Shown piece by piece: positions 36,419-47,000 of a stretch of DNA of 64,000 nucleotides. Position 1 is the first letter of the stretch; each line of letters starts with the position of its first letter. Source of the DNA: DYMC01 sp035406705 (GTDB taxonomy: Bacteria > Verrucomicrobiota > Lentisphaeria > Victivallales > GWF2-50-93); contig CAYRRM010000003.1 of NCBI GenBank assembly GCA_964426675.1, positions 1 to 64,000 of the forward strand, written 5' to 3'. The notes below the pieces were generated by a model, which worked only from the letters and a program-made list of their open reading frames with translations, ran no database searches and was not told where the DNA came from. A program made the translations under genes and the position numbers.

Positions 36419-37154
36419 AAAATCCTCAATATTGTTAGCTGATATTGGAAATACTAGAACAAAAATCGCGTTCTGGAATGGCAAAAAACTCAAAAATATC
36501 CAATATATTGCTACAAAAAATATCAATACAATTTTTCTTAAAAAATATAGGATAATCGCAGCCTCATGCGTTGTAAATGATAAAAAAAAGATGCTCAAAA
36601 AGAATAATGTTTTTTTGATATCAGCAGCAAAAAATACAGGAATAAATTTTGATAGCATAAATAAAAAAAATATCGGTTCAGATCGCGTAGCAGCAGCTGT
36701 GGGAGCTGCGAATTTCGCAAAAGGAAACCTTATAGTAATTGATAGTGGCACAGCGATTACTGTAAATGCCATAAGTTCAAATAGAAAATTCCTCGGAGGA
36801 TTAATTTTACCAGGATTTGACTTACTTTCGATGGCACTTCACAGCGGAACATCAGCCCTCCCTCAGGTTAAAATAAATAATCTTTCTGACGACAATTTTC
36901 CTGGAACAGACACAAAATCTGCAATAAAAAATGGAATATCATATTTATTGAAAGGAGGTTTAATATATATCATCAAAGAAATCGCAAAAAACTGCGATTT
37001 TCGCAATTATACCGTGATTATAACAGGAGGAAATGGAAAGAAACTCCTTGAAATTATACCAGAATCCATCTATTTTAAAGACTTAGTTTTGTATGGTGTC
37101 GCCCAAATATGGGAGAATCATAATGAGAGTAAAAATTTGCGGGTTAAAGACTGA
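36402..37154 (+). CDS. coaX: type III pantothenate kinase
   Basis: A 250-residue kinase of the ASKHA fold for the first step of coenzyme A synthesis. The N-terminal phosphate motif is LLADIGNTRTKIAFW; NIGSDRVAAAVGA and VIDSGTAITVNAI form the phosphate-2 and catalytic region; ILPGFDLLSMALHSGTSALPQV is the CoaX-specific block. The ATG at 36402 is inside the end of ruvX; a TTG at 36381 is in frame but adds no conserved residues. Contains two iterated palindromes, 286 bases apart. Confidence 0.9.
   Translation: MKIPSKKSSILLADIGNTRTKIAFWNGKKLKNIQYIATKNINTIFLKKYRIIAASCVVNDKKKMLKKNNVFLISAAKNTGINFDSINKKNIGSDRVAAAVGAANFAKGNLIVIDSGTAITVNAISSNRKFLGGLILPGFDLLSMALHSGTSALPQVKINNLSDDNFPGTDTKSAIKNGISYLLKGGLIYIIKEIAKNCDFRNYTVIITGGNGKKLLEIIPESIYFKDLVLYGVAQIWENHNESKNLRVKD
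36707..36719. repeat. iterated palindrome TGCGA-ATT-TCGCA
   Basis: Copy 7, in coaX; read Ala-Asn-Phe-Ala. Confidence 0.9.
36993..37005. repeat. iterated palindrome TGCGA-TTT-TCGCA
   Basis: Copy 8, in coaX, 286 bases after copy 7; read TGC-GAT-TTT-CGC. A half-site ATCGCAAA precedes it at 36981. Confidence 0.9.
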
Positions 37155-37785
37155 AGAAGATTTACAGGTTGCAATAAAAGCTGGAGCAGATGCTGTTGGC
37201 TTCCTCGTAGGTCAATTATATGCTTCTACTGATTTCATTCTTCCAGGAACAGCTCAGAGACTATCAAAAATACTCCCACCTTATATTTCGCCAGTAGTCG
37301 TAACTCACCTTATAGAAGCAGATGCAATACTGGATATAATAAAGAAAACAGAAATTTTTAATGTTCAACTTCATGGTGGAAGTAGTCTCGCAGATGTAAA
37401 AAAAATCCGCGATAAACTCCCTGAATCAGCAAAAATTATCATGGCGCTACATGTAATAGATAATCAAATAAAACCAGAACCAGAAGATTTTATACCATAT
37501 GTAAATGCTTTTTTATTGGATAGTTATAATAAGAATACAAAACAAATCGGAGGAACGGGAAAAATTCATAACTGGGACATAAGTGCTGAGTTCAGCATAA
37601 AATCCAAACTCCCCGTAATTCTCGCAGGCGGATTAAATCCTTCCAACGTCGCAGAAGCCATTAAGAAAGTTCGTCCATATGGCGTCGACTCTAATAGCGG
37701 TTTAAAAGATGAAAAACGAAATTGTTCACAGTGTCTCTGCTCTGAATTTGTAAAAAACGCAAAAATGGCATTCTTTAACACATGA
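37123..37785 (+). CDS. trpF: phosphoribosylanthranilate isomerase
   Basis: A 220-residue barrel enzyme for the third step of tryptophan synthesis. VKICGLKTEEDLQVAIKAGAD at the N-terminus has the catalytic Cys; later blocks are NVQLHGG, GGTGKIHNW and LAGGLNPSNVAEAI, with GVDSNSGL in place of the usual GVDVSSGVE. GGGAG (37111-37115) lies 7 bases before the ATG at 37123, inside the end of coaX (32-base overlap). No other trp gene is near. It ends 2 bases from the convergent GH28-like gene. Confidence 0.88.
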   Translation: MRVKICGLKTEEDLQVAIKAGADAVGFLVGQLYASTDFILPGTAQRLSKILPPYISPVVVTHLIEADAILDIIKKTEIFNVQLHGGSSLADVKKIRDKLPESAKIIMALHVIDNQIKPEPEDFIPYVNAFLLDSYNKNTKQIGGTGKIHNWDISAEFSIKSKLPVILAGGLNPSNVAEAIKKVRPYGVDSNSGLKDEKRNCSQCLCSEFVKNAKMAFFNT

Positions 37786-37787
37786 GC

Positions 37788-39038
37788 CTATTTTTTTGAA
37801 AGTTTTACTACATTATCGAAGATTTCAACAGGACGTTTATCTCTTTTCAAAGATTTCAATCTAACATTCCAAAAAAACATTTTTCGGATATTCTTTGCAT
37901 AAAAACCCCACGATGGTAATGGGCGGGCATCTACATGCGGTGCCAACACTCCCTCTGCCACTTTATGATTAATTCTTTCAGAATATGTATACTGGATAAA
38001 AATATCATTAAAATCTATATTTTCTATTGGAGAATTTGTCCAACTTTCAACAGAAGCTGCCGCCCTGTAAACACCATAAGCTGTTAATCTGTTAACCGTT
38101 ATATTTTTTACAATATTTTCATTGACTTTTTGCCAGATGGTGATTGGTGATGCCACATTTTGCATTGTATTATCAGAGATAAAAATATCTTCTAGTGTGC
38201 CTTCACAAGGCATCCATGCTCCTGGTTGTAAAATTATTCCTGAAAGCATATTATACCTACCTGATGTCCTGTGTTCGTATCGTCCAGGTCCAAAGAAAAG
38301 ACAATTCTGGATAATACCACGGAAGACAGGACCTATAATTCTAATTCCGTTACACGAAGAATTTAGGATACAATTTCTGATTAGGAGATTTTCTGCATAA
38401 CAACCCGCTATAGAGTCATCTCCTGTATAAAAATGACAATCGATAATAGAAATATTCCGACATGTTTTTTCTATTCTCCCTCGAAAGTGCACTCCGTCCC
38501 ATCCTCCAGTAATCTTTACATTTTTTATTTCAATATTATCACTTTTCATGATCATGATTGCGTAATTTCCAGAGTCCATTATTGAGATATTCTTAATACA
38601 AAGATTTTTTGACTCCAGGAAAAGTATTGTATGAGGACCTCGCATATGTTCTTCTCCATCTGGATTAAAAACCTTTTGTCCATTTATAGTACCATCGCCA
38701 AGAATTGAGATGTTTTCTACTCCAACACCAAGGACTAATGCATTATACCATGCTGAATTTTGTGATTTAGAGATTCCATGTTTACTACAACAATTTTTAT
38801 ATCTTGAAAGATCCGGTGTACCAACTAACTGAGAACCCGCTTCTAAAAAAAGAGAGACATGACTTTTTAAAATAATAGTTCCGCATAAATACCTTCCCGG
38901 GGGGAAAATTACAATGCCTCCACCTTTTCGCGAACACGCATCAATAGCTTTATTGATGGCATTTGTATCCAATACCTTACCGTTTCCAACAGCCCCAAAG
39001 TCATTAACATTTATCTTTAACATATTTCTATTAATCAT
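37788..39038 (-). CDS. GH28-like right-handed beta-helix glycosidase
   Basis: A 416-residue parallel beta-helix protein. The start MLKINVNDFGAVGNGKVLDT and VIFPPGRYLCGTIILKSHVSLFLE are classic for the polygalacturonase superfamily. Of the GH28 motifs, the paired aspartates are visible (YTGDDSIAG), NTDG appears as GWDGVHF, and the GHG/RIK sites are replaced by CNGIRII, so the active site is atypical. There is no signal peptide, unlike the upstream hydrolases, suggesting a cytoplasmic or periplasm-independent role on oligosaccharides. The ATG at 39038 overlaps the stop of the preceding gene; a second ATG at 39023 is also possible. Confidence 0.7.
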   Translation of the reverse strand: MINRNMLKINVNDFGAVGNGKVLDTNAINKAIDACSRKGGGIVIFPPGRYLCGTIILKSHVSLFLEAGSQLVGTPDLSRYKNCCSKHGISKSQNSAWYNALVLGVGVENISILGDGTINGQKVFNPDGEEHMRGPHTILFLESKNLCIKNISIMDSGNYAIMIMKSDNIEIKNVKITGGWDGVHFRGRIEKTCRNISIIDCHFYTGDDSIAGCYAENLLIRNCILNSSCNGIRIIGPVFRGIIQNCLFFGPGRYEHRTSGRYNMLSGIILQPGAWMPCEGTLEDIFISDNTMQNVASPITIWQKVNENIVKNITVNRLTAYGVYRAAASVESWTNSPIENIDFNDIFIQYTYSERINHKVAEGVLAPHVDARPLPSWGFYAKNIRKMFFWNVRLKSLKRDKRPVEIFDNVVKLSKK

Positions 39039-42000
39039 AATTAAAGCTAATATCTGGCCATAACACTGGATTTTTAGTATCACCTATTCCAGGTGCAATT
39101 TGTATCCACCCTTCTCGACGACCAAAATCACTATCATTTACAATAAGATTAAATTTTATATCTTTCTTTAATGCATTTTTTGTAATACCTAGAGCGATTA
39201 AAGGAACCTTTGCGTCATAAATAATTCCCGTTTTAGTTTTCTGATATGTAACTGTAATTTGAGGAGATGGGTCTGGCATTCCATCTGGTTTTAACCAACA
39301 AAATACATCAGTTTTACCATCTTCTTTTACACAAAACCCAATTTCCCACTGTCTATTCTGATCAGGGAGTTTAATTCCCCATTGAACGCTATCTCCCATC
39401 CACATATTTTCTCCATAATATTTTTGCTCATAAACATCATCAGTAACATTTATTTTTAATCTGAAATTTTCTTTTCCTAACCCAAGCCATATATCTGCTG
39501 AGAGATCTTTTTCTCCCTTCCATGCATATTGAGAATTACTTGGGTCATTAGCAAAAAAATTCACTATGTTAGCTTCTCTATATAACTTAAATATAGGTTC
39601 TTTACGAGTCATTGCATCAACTGGTATTATTCCTTTTAAGAGGATAGGTATTCGCAAATTACCTCTCCATGGAGTTCCAATAAATTCATATTCTAATCTA
39701 GTAATAATAGGCTCCGAATAAAGAATGTCAGGAGCCCATTCAGATAGAACTAAAAAATACATTTCTTTTTTTTCTTGTGTTTTTAGGGGAAAGTTATACT
39801 CTAATGTTCCTTGTGCTTTTAGGTAATTTGGCAAATTCAATTTCATTCGTAAATTTTGTACAGTTTTACATGGATTAATAATAGAGCATCTAATTTTAAA
39901 ATCCTTCTCAGGTTCTACTGGTGTTATATTTGACGAGTTAACGATACTACCAAGATAAATAAGTTTTTCATTTTTAGATATTTTTAAAAATTTACATTCG
40001 GTATTAACAGGAAAAAGGATTATATTTTGATTCACTGGCATATCAATTTCATTTCCCATTAAATCTACAATTTTAGCGCTAGCATTGTCTTCGATCTGAA
40101 AAGCCATGAGTTTATCAGATAAAGTTTTCTTTTCGAGCCATGCTGAAATTATATATTCAGAATTCCCTTTGAACTCAAAAACATAAGCATCAGTTCCAAG
40201 ATCATATTGTTTCACAAATTTTTTATCAAGTAGGAGTCCAGTAAGTGTATTATAAGCAATGTAAACTGCTTTGGGATGGAAATCATATGTCAGCATTCCA
40301 AAATTGTGCTCTGGTTCATGTGGGTCTGTTCCGTCATTACGTAGATCATACCATGTATACCCTATTGCACCTCGTGCAAAAGAAAGAAGAAGTTTTTTAT
40401 ATAAAGTTTCTGCTTGTCCTTTTTCTCCAATGCTACATGAATACATTGCAGTTTCATTAAAATATAAAGGTTTTGAAGATTTCAATACACTTCTTAATTT
40501 AGGTAATTCTTCATCTACAATCTTTTGAAAATAATCAAAGAGACCGTGTTGATGAAATGCGTGTATATCAAAACTATTTTGAGCCTCTCTTATTACCTTC
40601 TCTTGCATATCAGGATTAAGTTTTTTACCATCATGAGGGCCAATCCCTGAGAAACCGCAAGTCATAACGTAGGCATCAGGATTTGCTTTTTTAATGTTTG
40701 TATATGCAATATTGAGATATTTGATATACTCATCTGTTGTTCCGTTCCAAAAGAACTCAAGATCATTTTCATTTCCTATTTCCCAATAGCGAATTTTTCC
40801 TTTATAACGATTTGCAATCACATAATTAAATTTTCCCCATTTATCCCAGGCCCGAACAGGTGGACTAAAAAGCCAGATTAGGTGATTTGGATTTAAAGCT
40901 TTATCTTCTCTAGCCGCCCATTTTGTACAATTACCAGGATTGCCTTGTATTTCCATGTTGTACTGATGGGCAAGTTGAACCAACTCATCCATCATATTCC
41001 AATTATACTTCCCCTCTTCTGACTCTATTTGTGCCCATCCTGGAGAGCATCGAACAACCTTGCATCCACAAAGTCCAAGTGCTTGAAATTCTTTTTCACG
41101 AATTTCCCTTGGCCAATTATCAGCGTGAGTGCAAACACTGAACAAAAAGTTTGGAGCTAACCCCTTTGTTGGGCCAGAAGGTTTCATTCTTGCCCATGAA
41201 GAATTCCCTTCAACAGAATAATTTCCCTTACTAAGCTTCCATGTTACCCAACGAATTCCACAATCTCCAGATTTTTCAGGAATTTCTCGTGTATATTCAG
41301 ACTTGGCTTTAACTGTAGCCATAATACTTTCATTCCATTCTTTTTCATTATATGTCTTTACTTTTAAATCAAGTTTAAATGGGATAGAAAAATTAGAAGA
41401 ATTTTTTATAATAATATTTGCTTTTTCTTTAGCTTCTGGTAGTACAACAAGATTTATTGGGTGCCCTGTGGATAATTCCACGTTTAGAAAATCAAGAAGA
41501 GGTCTTCGTTCAGTACAATAAGCATCAATAAACTTAATTTTTACTTCAGGAGAGTTGGCTAACTTTTTTATACTGAATTCCCAAATATTAAGGTTACCAT
41601 CAGGTTTTTTATTAACAGGTGAGTTATTAAATGGATATGAGATAATAAGGTCTTTATCTAAAAACCATGTAATAGAATTATATCCAGATTTAAGTATTAC
41701 TGGTTTATAAACTAGTAGTTCACTCTGCTCATCTTGTAATATAAGGCCAACCTCAATACCATTGCCTGAAAGAAGTTCAAGATTTACAGTAAATGATACA
41801 AGATTACACATTTTTACTGCTCCTTTTAAATGCCCCTCAAAGAAATTAAAAGTCATTTCATTCTTCGATGAATTTAATGTTAACATTGTATCATCATTAG
41901 TCTTTTCTACTTTCCAGACTTGTTCTCCCTTTTCTTTGGGCCACCATATTGTCCAATTTTCACTTTTCCCAAACGTCCAAAGTTGTCGATTGTCCTCCAC

Positions 42001-42069
42001 AATATCATTTGACAATAAAGAGAAAAGAAAGAAAAACATTAAATATGAAACTAATAATTTTTGACTCAT
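39031..42069 (-). CDS. secreted multi-domain clan-A-like glycoside hydrolase with C-terminal CBM9-like domain
   Basis: A 1012-residue exported protein. A signal peptide (LLVSYLMFFFLFSLLS) is followed by about 280 residues of beta-rich modules, then a TIM barrel with the acid/base block RYWEIGNENDLEFF (about residue 430) and a nucleophile candidate LYFNETAMY (about 537), as in GH39/GH5/GH79-type enzymes. The C-terminal 130 residues (WKGEKDLSADIWLGLG..., MWMGDSVQWGI) match the CBM9/DOMON-like sugar-binding fold. Fourth gene of the operon led by the GntR-LacI regulator. Exact GH family and substrate are not determinable by eye. Confidence 0.7.
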   Translation of the reverse strand: MSQKLLVSYLMFFFLFSLLSNDIVEDNRQLWTFGKSENWTIWWPKEKGEQVWKVEKTNDDTMLTLNSSKNEMTFNFFEGHLKGAVKMCNLVSFTVNLELLSGNGIEVGLILQDEQSELLVYKPVILKSGYNSITWFLDKDLIISYPFNNSPVNKKPDGNLNIWEFSIKKLANSPEVKIKFIDAYCTERRPLLDFLNVELSTGHPINLVVLPEAKEKANIIIKNSSNFSIPFKLDLKVKTYNEKEWNESIMATVKAKSEYTREIPEKSGDCGIRWVTWKLSKGNYSVEGNSSWARMKPSGPTKGLAPNFLFSVCTHADNWPREIREKEFQALGLCGCKVVRCSPGWAQIESEEGKYNWNMMDELVQLAHQYNMEIQGNPGNCTKWAAREDKALNPNHLIWLFSPPVRAWDKWGKFNYVIANRYKGKIRYWEIGNENDLEFFWNGTTDEYIKYLNIAYTNIKKANPDAYVMTCGFSGIGPHDGKKLNPDMQEKVIREAQNSFDIHAFHQHGLFDYFQKIVDEELPKLRSVLKSSKPLYFNETAMYSCSIGEKGQAETLYKKLLLSFARGAIGYTWYDLRNDGTDPHEPEHNFGMLTYDFHPKAVYIAYNTLTGLLLDKKFVKQYDLGTDAYVFEFKGNSEYIISAWLEKKTLSDKLMAFQIEDNASAKIVDLMGNEIDMPVNQNIILFPVNTECKFLKISKNEKLIYLGSIVNSSNITPVEPEKDFKIRCSIINPCKTVQNLRMKLNLPNYLKAQGTLEYNFPLKTQEKKEMYFLVLSEWAPDILYSEPIITRLEYEFIGTPWRGNLRIPILLKGIIPVDAMTRKEPIFKLYREANIVNFFANDPSNSQYAWKGEKDLSADIWLGLGKENFRLKINVTDDVYEQKYYGENMWMGDSVQWGIKLPDQNRQWEIGFCVKEDGKTDVFCWLKPDGMPDPSPQITVTYQKTKTGIIYDAKVPLIALGITKNALKKDIKFNLIVNDSDFGRREGWIQIAPGIGDTKNPVLWPDISFNYD

Positions 42070-42081
42070 TTTTATTATACC

Positions 42082-44043
42082 TCATTTTGTTTCAGTTTTA
42101 ACGTAGTTAGCGGTGGGTTTTAAAACTTCTAAAATATACTGAATTGATTCACCAGGTCCAAGCTTTTCTTTTATTACAAGACCATTCTTGGCATCCATTT
42201 TTACATTACTTCTTGCATTTTTTAAAGTAGAGGAGGAATCAAAACGTTCTCCAACATATTCTGTTTTATAAGGCATATCCACATCGACGATCAATCTACC
42301 CGGAGCTTTTTCAAAATTAACAAAGTTGAGAAGTATCTTATTAGATCTTGCATTACTCCCTGGCAATGGGGGTATCTTAGACGTATCAACAGCACGAAAA
42401 TAAAGCATTTTACCTTTGTTCTCTTCTGAATTTATTATTTTATATGGTATTGGGGCACCATGTGTGGCATATGCAAGAGCAAGACGACGAAAGGTTTTAA
42501 GACGGCTATCTTTCCCTTTTCCGTCTGGTGGAGTATTTTCTGTAAGATCTTCTTCAAGCTTATTCCAATTTCCACTTCTCTCCATAATAAGGCCATATTC
42601 GCCAAAAATAAGGGCATGTTGCATTGTACGATCTACAACTGCAATATGTGCTCTCATTATTCTATCAAAGGCTTGTATTTTAGGTTGTGTTGAAGGTATT
42701 TTAGGTCCGTTTTCTTCAGAATGCCAATTATTAGTTCCTGTTTCTGTGTTTAAATATGGCTTAGGCCAACCATCAATCGTTCCTTGATATGTTTCAAGGT
42801 TTTCAACAAAACTTCCTCCTTTGTTATCTGCATATGAAAATCCATATGAATGTCCATTAGTAAAATCACAATATTTTTCTATTTCTCTACGATTTTTAAC
42901 ATCAGCATCCCAGTTTAATGGAAAACCTCCCTTACCACCTCCATATGCCCATCCTGGAGCTACCAATTTTACGTGTGATGGCTTTATCTCTTTTAAGTAT
43001 TTTACAAGAGAAAGATATTCTTCGTATCCTCCAGCATCTTTATTGCCAAACATACATGGTTCATTTCCAAGCTCATAAAATTGTATGTATTTACCATATT
43101 GACTAAAAAAAGTTTTAATATCATCCTTAAATCTTTGAGGTATCGTACCATCTGGATTATTTTTGAAATGATTGCCACTGATATAATCAACGACAACGCT
43201 CATATTCATTTCGGCAAGTTTTTTTAAATATTCCAAACGTCTTGGTTGTGATGCTGTTACATCCCACCAGAAATCAGCCCTTATTGTGTTACCACTATAT
43301 GCAATACCCAACCAGGGAAGAGCCAAACTGGCAAGACAAATAGTATTATCATTTATATCAAATCCATGTTCACTCATCTTCACTGTTGTTCCAAGGTAAA
43401 TTACTGAGCCATGCCATGGTTCAGAAATTGGCTTATCCAGACATTCAAGTTTTATATAATCCCATTCCCACCAAAATAAATGATCAGAGTCAGGCTTTTC
43501 ACACCACATTGGGCGAATTGTCCTAAGTTGTAAAACATTATTTCCCTTTTTTAACATTTCACCTGGGATATAAAGACGATATGTTTTTCTCCAGGGATAA
43601 AGAGAATTCGTCCCGAAAACTCCCCACATTTGAATTAATCCAACCATTATGTCATTTGAGAACACTGCCATTTGTGCACCACTTTTTTCTGCTCCAATAA
43701 TTTTTACACTAAAAAGAGCTCCATATTTCGGGACATTATCCAAGATATAATTTATATTCATGGCAGGATTTAATGAAAATTTTAGGCCTTTTGATATTTG
43801 CGGTTTTTTTTCTATAATAGCGTTTTCGGCAGTAATTTTTACTTCCTCTATACCCTTCTTATAGTCGCTAAATTCATTACTCTGATTATCTGGAATGCCA
43901 ATTCTCCAGATAAGTGAGCCAGATGGAATTTCTGTTTGTAGTGTATTCGTCACCTCACTTATTACATTGATAAATGGAAAAAAAAGAAATATTGCTATAA
44001 ATGATGATAATTGTTTATTAAGTTTAATATACAAAAGTTCCAT
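42082..44043 (-). CDS. secreted glycoside hydrolase with PL4-like N-terminal domain
   Basis: A 653-residue exported protein. After the signal peptide (FIAIFLFFPFINVIS), residues 40-210 contain SLIWRIGIPDNQSNEF and a later RTYRLYIPG..LKKGNNVLQLR-like pattern that resembles the C-terminal beta-sandwich of rhamnogalacturonan lyases (PL4). A TIM barrel follows with YELGNEPCMF (about residue 326, acid/base) and YLNTETGTNN (about 434, nucleophile). AAGGAG precedes the ATG at 44043 by 7 bases, which rules out a TTG 27 bases earlier. It likely cleaves a pectin-like or other acidic polysaccharide (inference from domain and GH28-like neighbour). Confidence 0.65.
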   Translation of the reverse strand: MELLYIKLNKQLSSFIAIFLFFPFINVISEVTNTLQTEIPSGSLIWRIGIPDNQSNEFSDYKKGIEEVKITAENAIIEKKPQISKGLKFSLNPAMNINYILDNVPKYGALFSVKIIGAEKSGAQMAVFSNDIMVGLIQMWGVFGTNSLYPWRKTYRLYIPGEMLKKGNNVLQLRTIRPMWCEKPDSDHLFWWEWDYIKLECLDKPISEPWHGSVIYLGTTVKMSEHGFDINDNTICLASLALPWLGIAYSGNTIRADFWWDVTASQPRRLEYLKKLAEMNMSVVVDYISGNHFKNNPDGTIPQRFKDDIKTFFSQYGKYIQFYELGNEPCMFGNKDAGGYEEYLSLVKYLKEIKPSHVKLVAPGWAYGGGKGGFPLNWDADVKNRREIEKYCDFTNGHSYGFSYADNKGGSFVENLETYQGTIDGWPKPYLNTETGTNNWHSEENGPKIPSTQPKIQAFDRIMRAHIAVVDRTMQHALIFGEYGLIMERSGNWNKLEEDLTENTPPDGKGKDSRLKTFRRLALAYATHGAPIPYKIINSEENKGKMLYFRAVDTSKIPPLPGSNARSNKILLNFVNFEKAPGRLIVDVDMPYKTEYVGERFDSSSTLKNARSNVKMDAKNGLVIKEKLGPGESIQYILEVLKPTANYVKTETK

Positions 44044-44089
44044 ATAATTCTCCTTTTTTAATCTTTGCAAAATATCAATATAATTTAAA

Positions 44090-47000
44090 TCAAGGCATTA
44101 TTATTCTATACCATTTTGAAGGTGTTGCAGGATCTTTATAATCTGGTTTCCATATAGCATGCTGTTTAATGTATCCAGCGTCATTGTCATTAACTATGAT
44201 ATTTATGAATCCCTCTTTTGACTTTATAAGCTTGGTCCATGGAATTTCTATATAATAATAAGTTTTTTTGTCTGAATGATTTAATTTTGCTTTTAGAGAA
44301 ATACTTTTATCAAGCGTAGTTATAACTACTGTATCATTAACTTCTCCTACATTAAAATATAGAGGTTTAATAAAGTCTTTTCCAGATATCGCTATTCCAA
44401 TTGTATCACTTTTTAATAATTCACTGGTATTTTTTGCTGGTACATAAGTATCATCCTCTACGACGATCGTCACCAATACGTTGCCTGAATTTTCTAATAG
44501 CCAAATCATTGCTGAAAGATCATTTTCTCCTTTCCACCATTTATTGGTATCAGGCTCTTTAAAGAAAAGATTTTGAATCGTACTTGCGTCAAGAGTACCC
44601 GTAGGTTTTTCTATTAAAGTTAACTTTTCGTCCATAGCTTTGAATCCACCTGAAAATGGCTTTAGAGGATGAATAAATTTAAGATTTACTGATTCTTCTG
44701 CTAATCTGTCCTCCCCATTAAAAAGAGAAAAAACTATTTTGTCTGTTTTCATTCCAAGTGCCGTTTGTAGATCTTTTGGCCCACCAGCAACCAAACACCA
44801 CCCCTGAGAACCTGAAAGTACTTTTACAGCAATCAAATTTTTTCCTTTTTTTAAAGGTATCTCAAATCGATGACTATATATGTAATATCCTGCTCCATTT
44901 CCGTTTTTAAGTGTGTCATAAACCCTTTCTCCATTAACATACCAATCCATCCAGTAATCTGCGGCAGCACCAACTCTTATTCTTTTTTCTGTTTCTGAAT
45001 AATATTCTGCAAAAAGAAATGCTACTGCTTTTTCATAGAACGTCCCTGCAATTTTACCTAAATCAATCTTGTTATTGATAAAAAATGCTTTGCTAGCTCT
45101 TACATTACCATTTTTTCCTGGAACCACCTCTGGAATGGATGTGTATGATGATAGATCTACATCAGGTGACACAAAAGTAAATATATACCATTCATTAGGC
45201 CAATCATAATTATTAAACCACTCATTTAATCTTAATGTTACTGGCACTCTTTGTTTTTCTCCAGGCTTAAGATCCGTAAAGGCATCCTGTTTCATGGAAA
45301 TAATCACAGGTTGATCAGATTCTAACTTCCAACTAATTTTAGGCTGTATGGCTTTGTCTAAAGAATTATGTATGGTTATACTTGTTTCTGTTATTCCTCC
45401 AACTGGAATCTCGAGTACTGGGTCTAATTCAAGATCAGAATGTCCATACGTTGCTTTAAAGTCAGGTTCTGTGCTGATCCATCTTACAAATTTGGGTAAA
45501 TTAGTAACTTCAAGTTTTAATCTTCCATCTGAAAGTACAGAAGCACTACTAGTATTACCATACATATCAATAATTTCAGGTTCAGAAATTTTTTCAGCGG
45601 TACTACCTATTTTAAGGAAGATGCTATGTGAGATTTTATTATTTACCCATAGCACAGCAACGCGTTTATTTGTCGAAGGTTCATAAAATATATATGACTC
45701 TAACCCTTCCCTATTAAAATCTACAAGATGTGAAAATACAAATCCTCTTAATACTTCTACAAGTGTTCGATAAGAGAGAATAGATGGACGTGGTTGACGT
45801 CTGTCTTCAAACCTGGTCATATTGTATTGGGCTGGATGTTCAAAAGCCAAACGGAAAAACATAAAAAATGGCTGTTTTTTAGATTGAGCATATACAATTT
45901 TTTGAATGACTGTAGCTGCTTGTTCTTCTTCTTGTTCATAAGTTCTTGCGTCCATTCCAGATTCTGTTTCTACAAGTAACTTATCTGCATGTCCTGTTGA
46001 ATCGGCTATTTGTCTGATCTTCTCATACGCACTACGTTCAGCATTAACTCCAGGACCATGACCATGATATGCTATTATATCGATAGATTCATTTGGAATA
46101 TTTTTTAAAATTGTAACTATATTTTTTGTGTCATAAGCAAAACCTCCATTCATCACTACTGTATTTTTATTTGAATTTTTTATGGCTTTGTATAATTTTA
46201 AAAAATCAGCAGCATATTGTTCTTTAGGACCATTATAAAATCCAATATCAGGTTCATTACCGAGTTCCCAATATGTTATTTCCGGATATTTTTTTGCTAC
46301 TCTTTCTACAAAAGAAATTCTTTTTGTAAGTAAATCTTCATATGAAAGCATCCAATCTTCGCTCTTAGGTTGAGGAGGATCCACATTCAGCATAACTCTC
46401 AAATTGTATCTTTTGTAAATAGACATACCCTCATCAATCATTTTCATAAGATCTCCACTATTCTTTCCACGATCCTCCCAAGTTTCAAATCCTCCACGAA
46501 TAATGTCAACTCCCATATACTCCGTCCAAAGCATTATCTTTTTATCACGAAATGCTGCTCTCAAACTTGTATCAAGACCATATAAAAATTCCCCCTCTTT
46601 TGCCTTCCTTAATTTTGTTGAACTGCAAATACCAATGGATATCCAAGTATTTCCGATTTCTTGATTACTTTTCAAATCAATGAATCTGGCGAAAATATCA
46701 TATACTCCAAATGGAAAATCTGCTGCCTTGAATTCATAAGAAATAATTTCCATACTTTCAGGTAGAATTTTTATTATTCTTTCTTCCCTTTTTTGTTCTG
46801 AGCCTTGTCCATGCTGTCCAAATGAAAATATTGCTTTGACTTCAGATTTGATTTCACGACGATTAAGTAATTTGAAGTCAAATTTGCCAACCTCCCCATG
46901 TGAAAACATAAAAATATCACGATTTGTATAAAAACCACGAAATGATGGCAAAGCATCTTTTGATTTGTTTTCAGAAAGAGCAACTGTATCTGTGGGCTCT

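Noticed and set aside
36284..36772. Minus-strand frame of 162 codons
   Set aside because: Antisense of ruvX and coaX, whose conserved motifs are clear on the plus strand.
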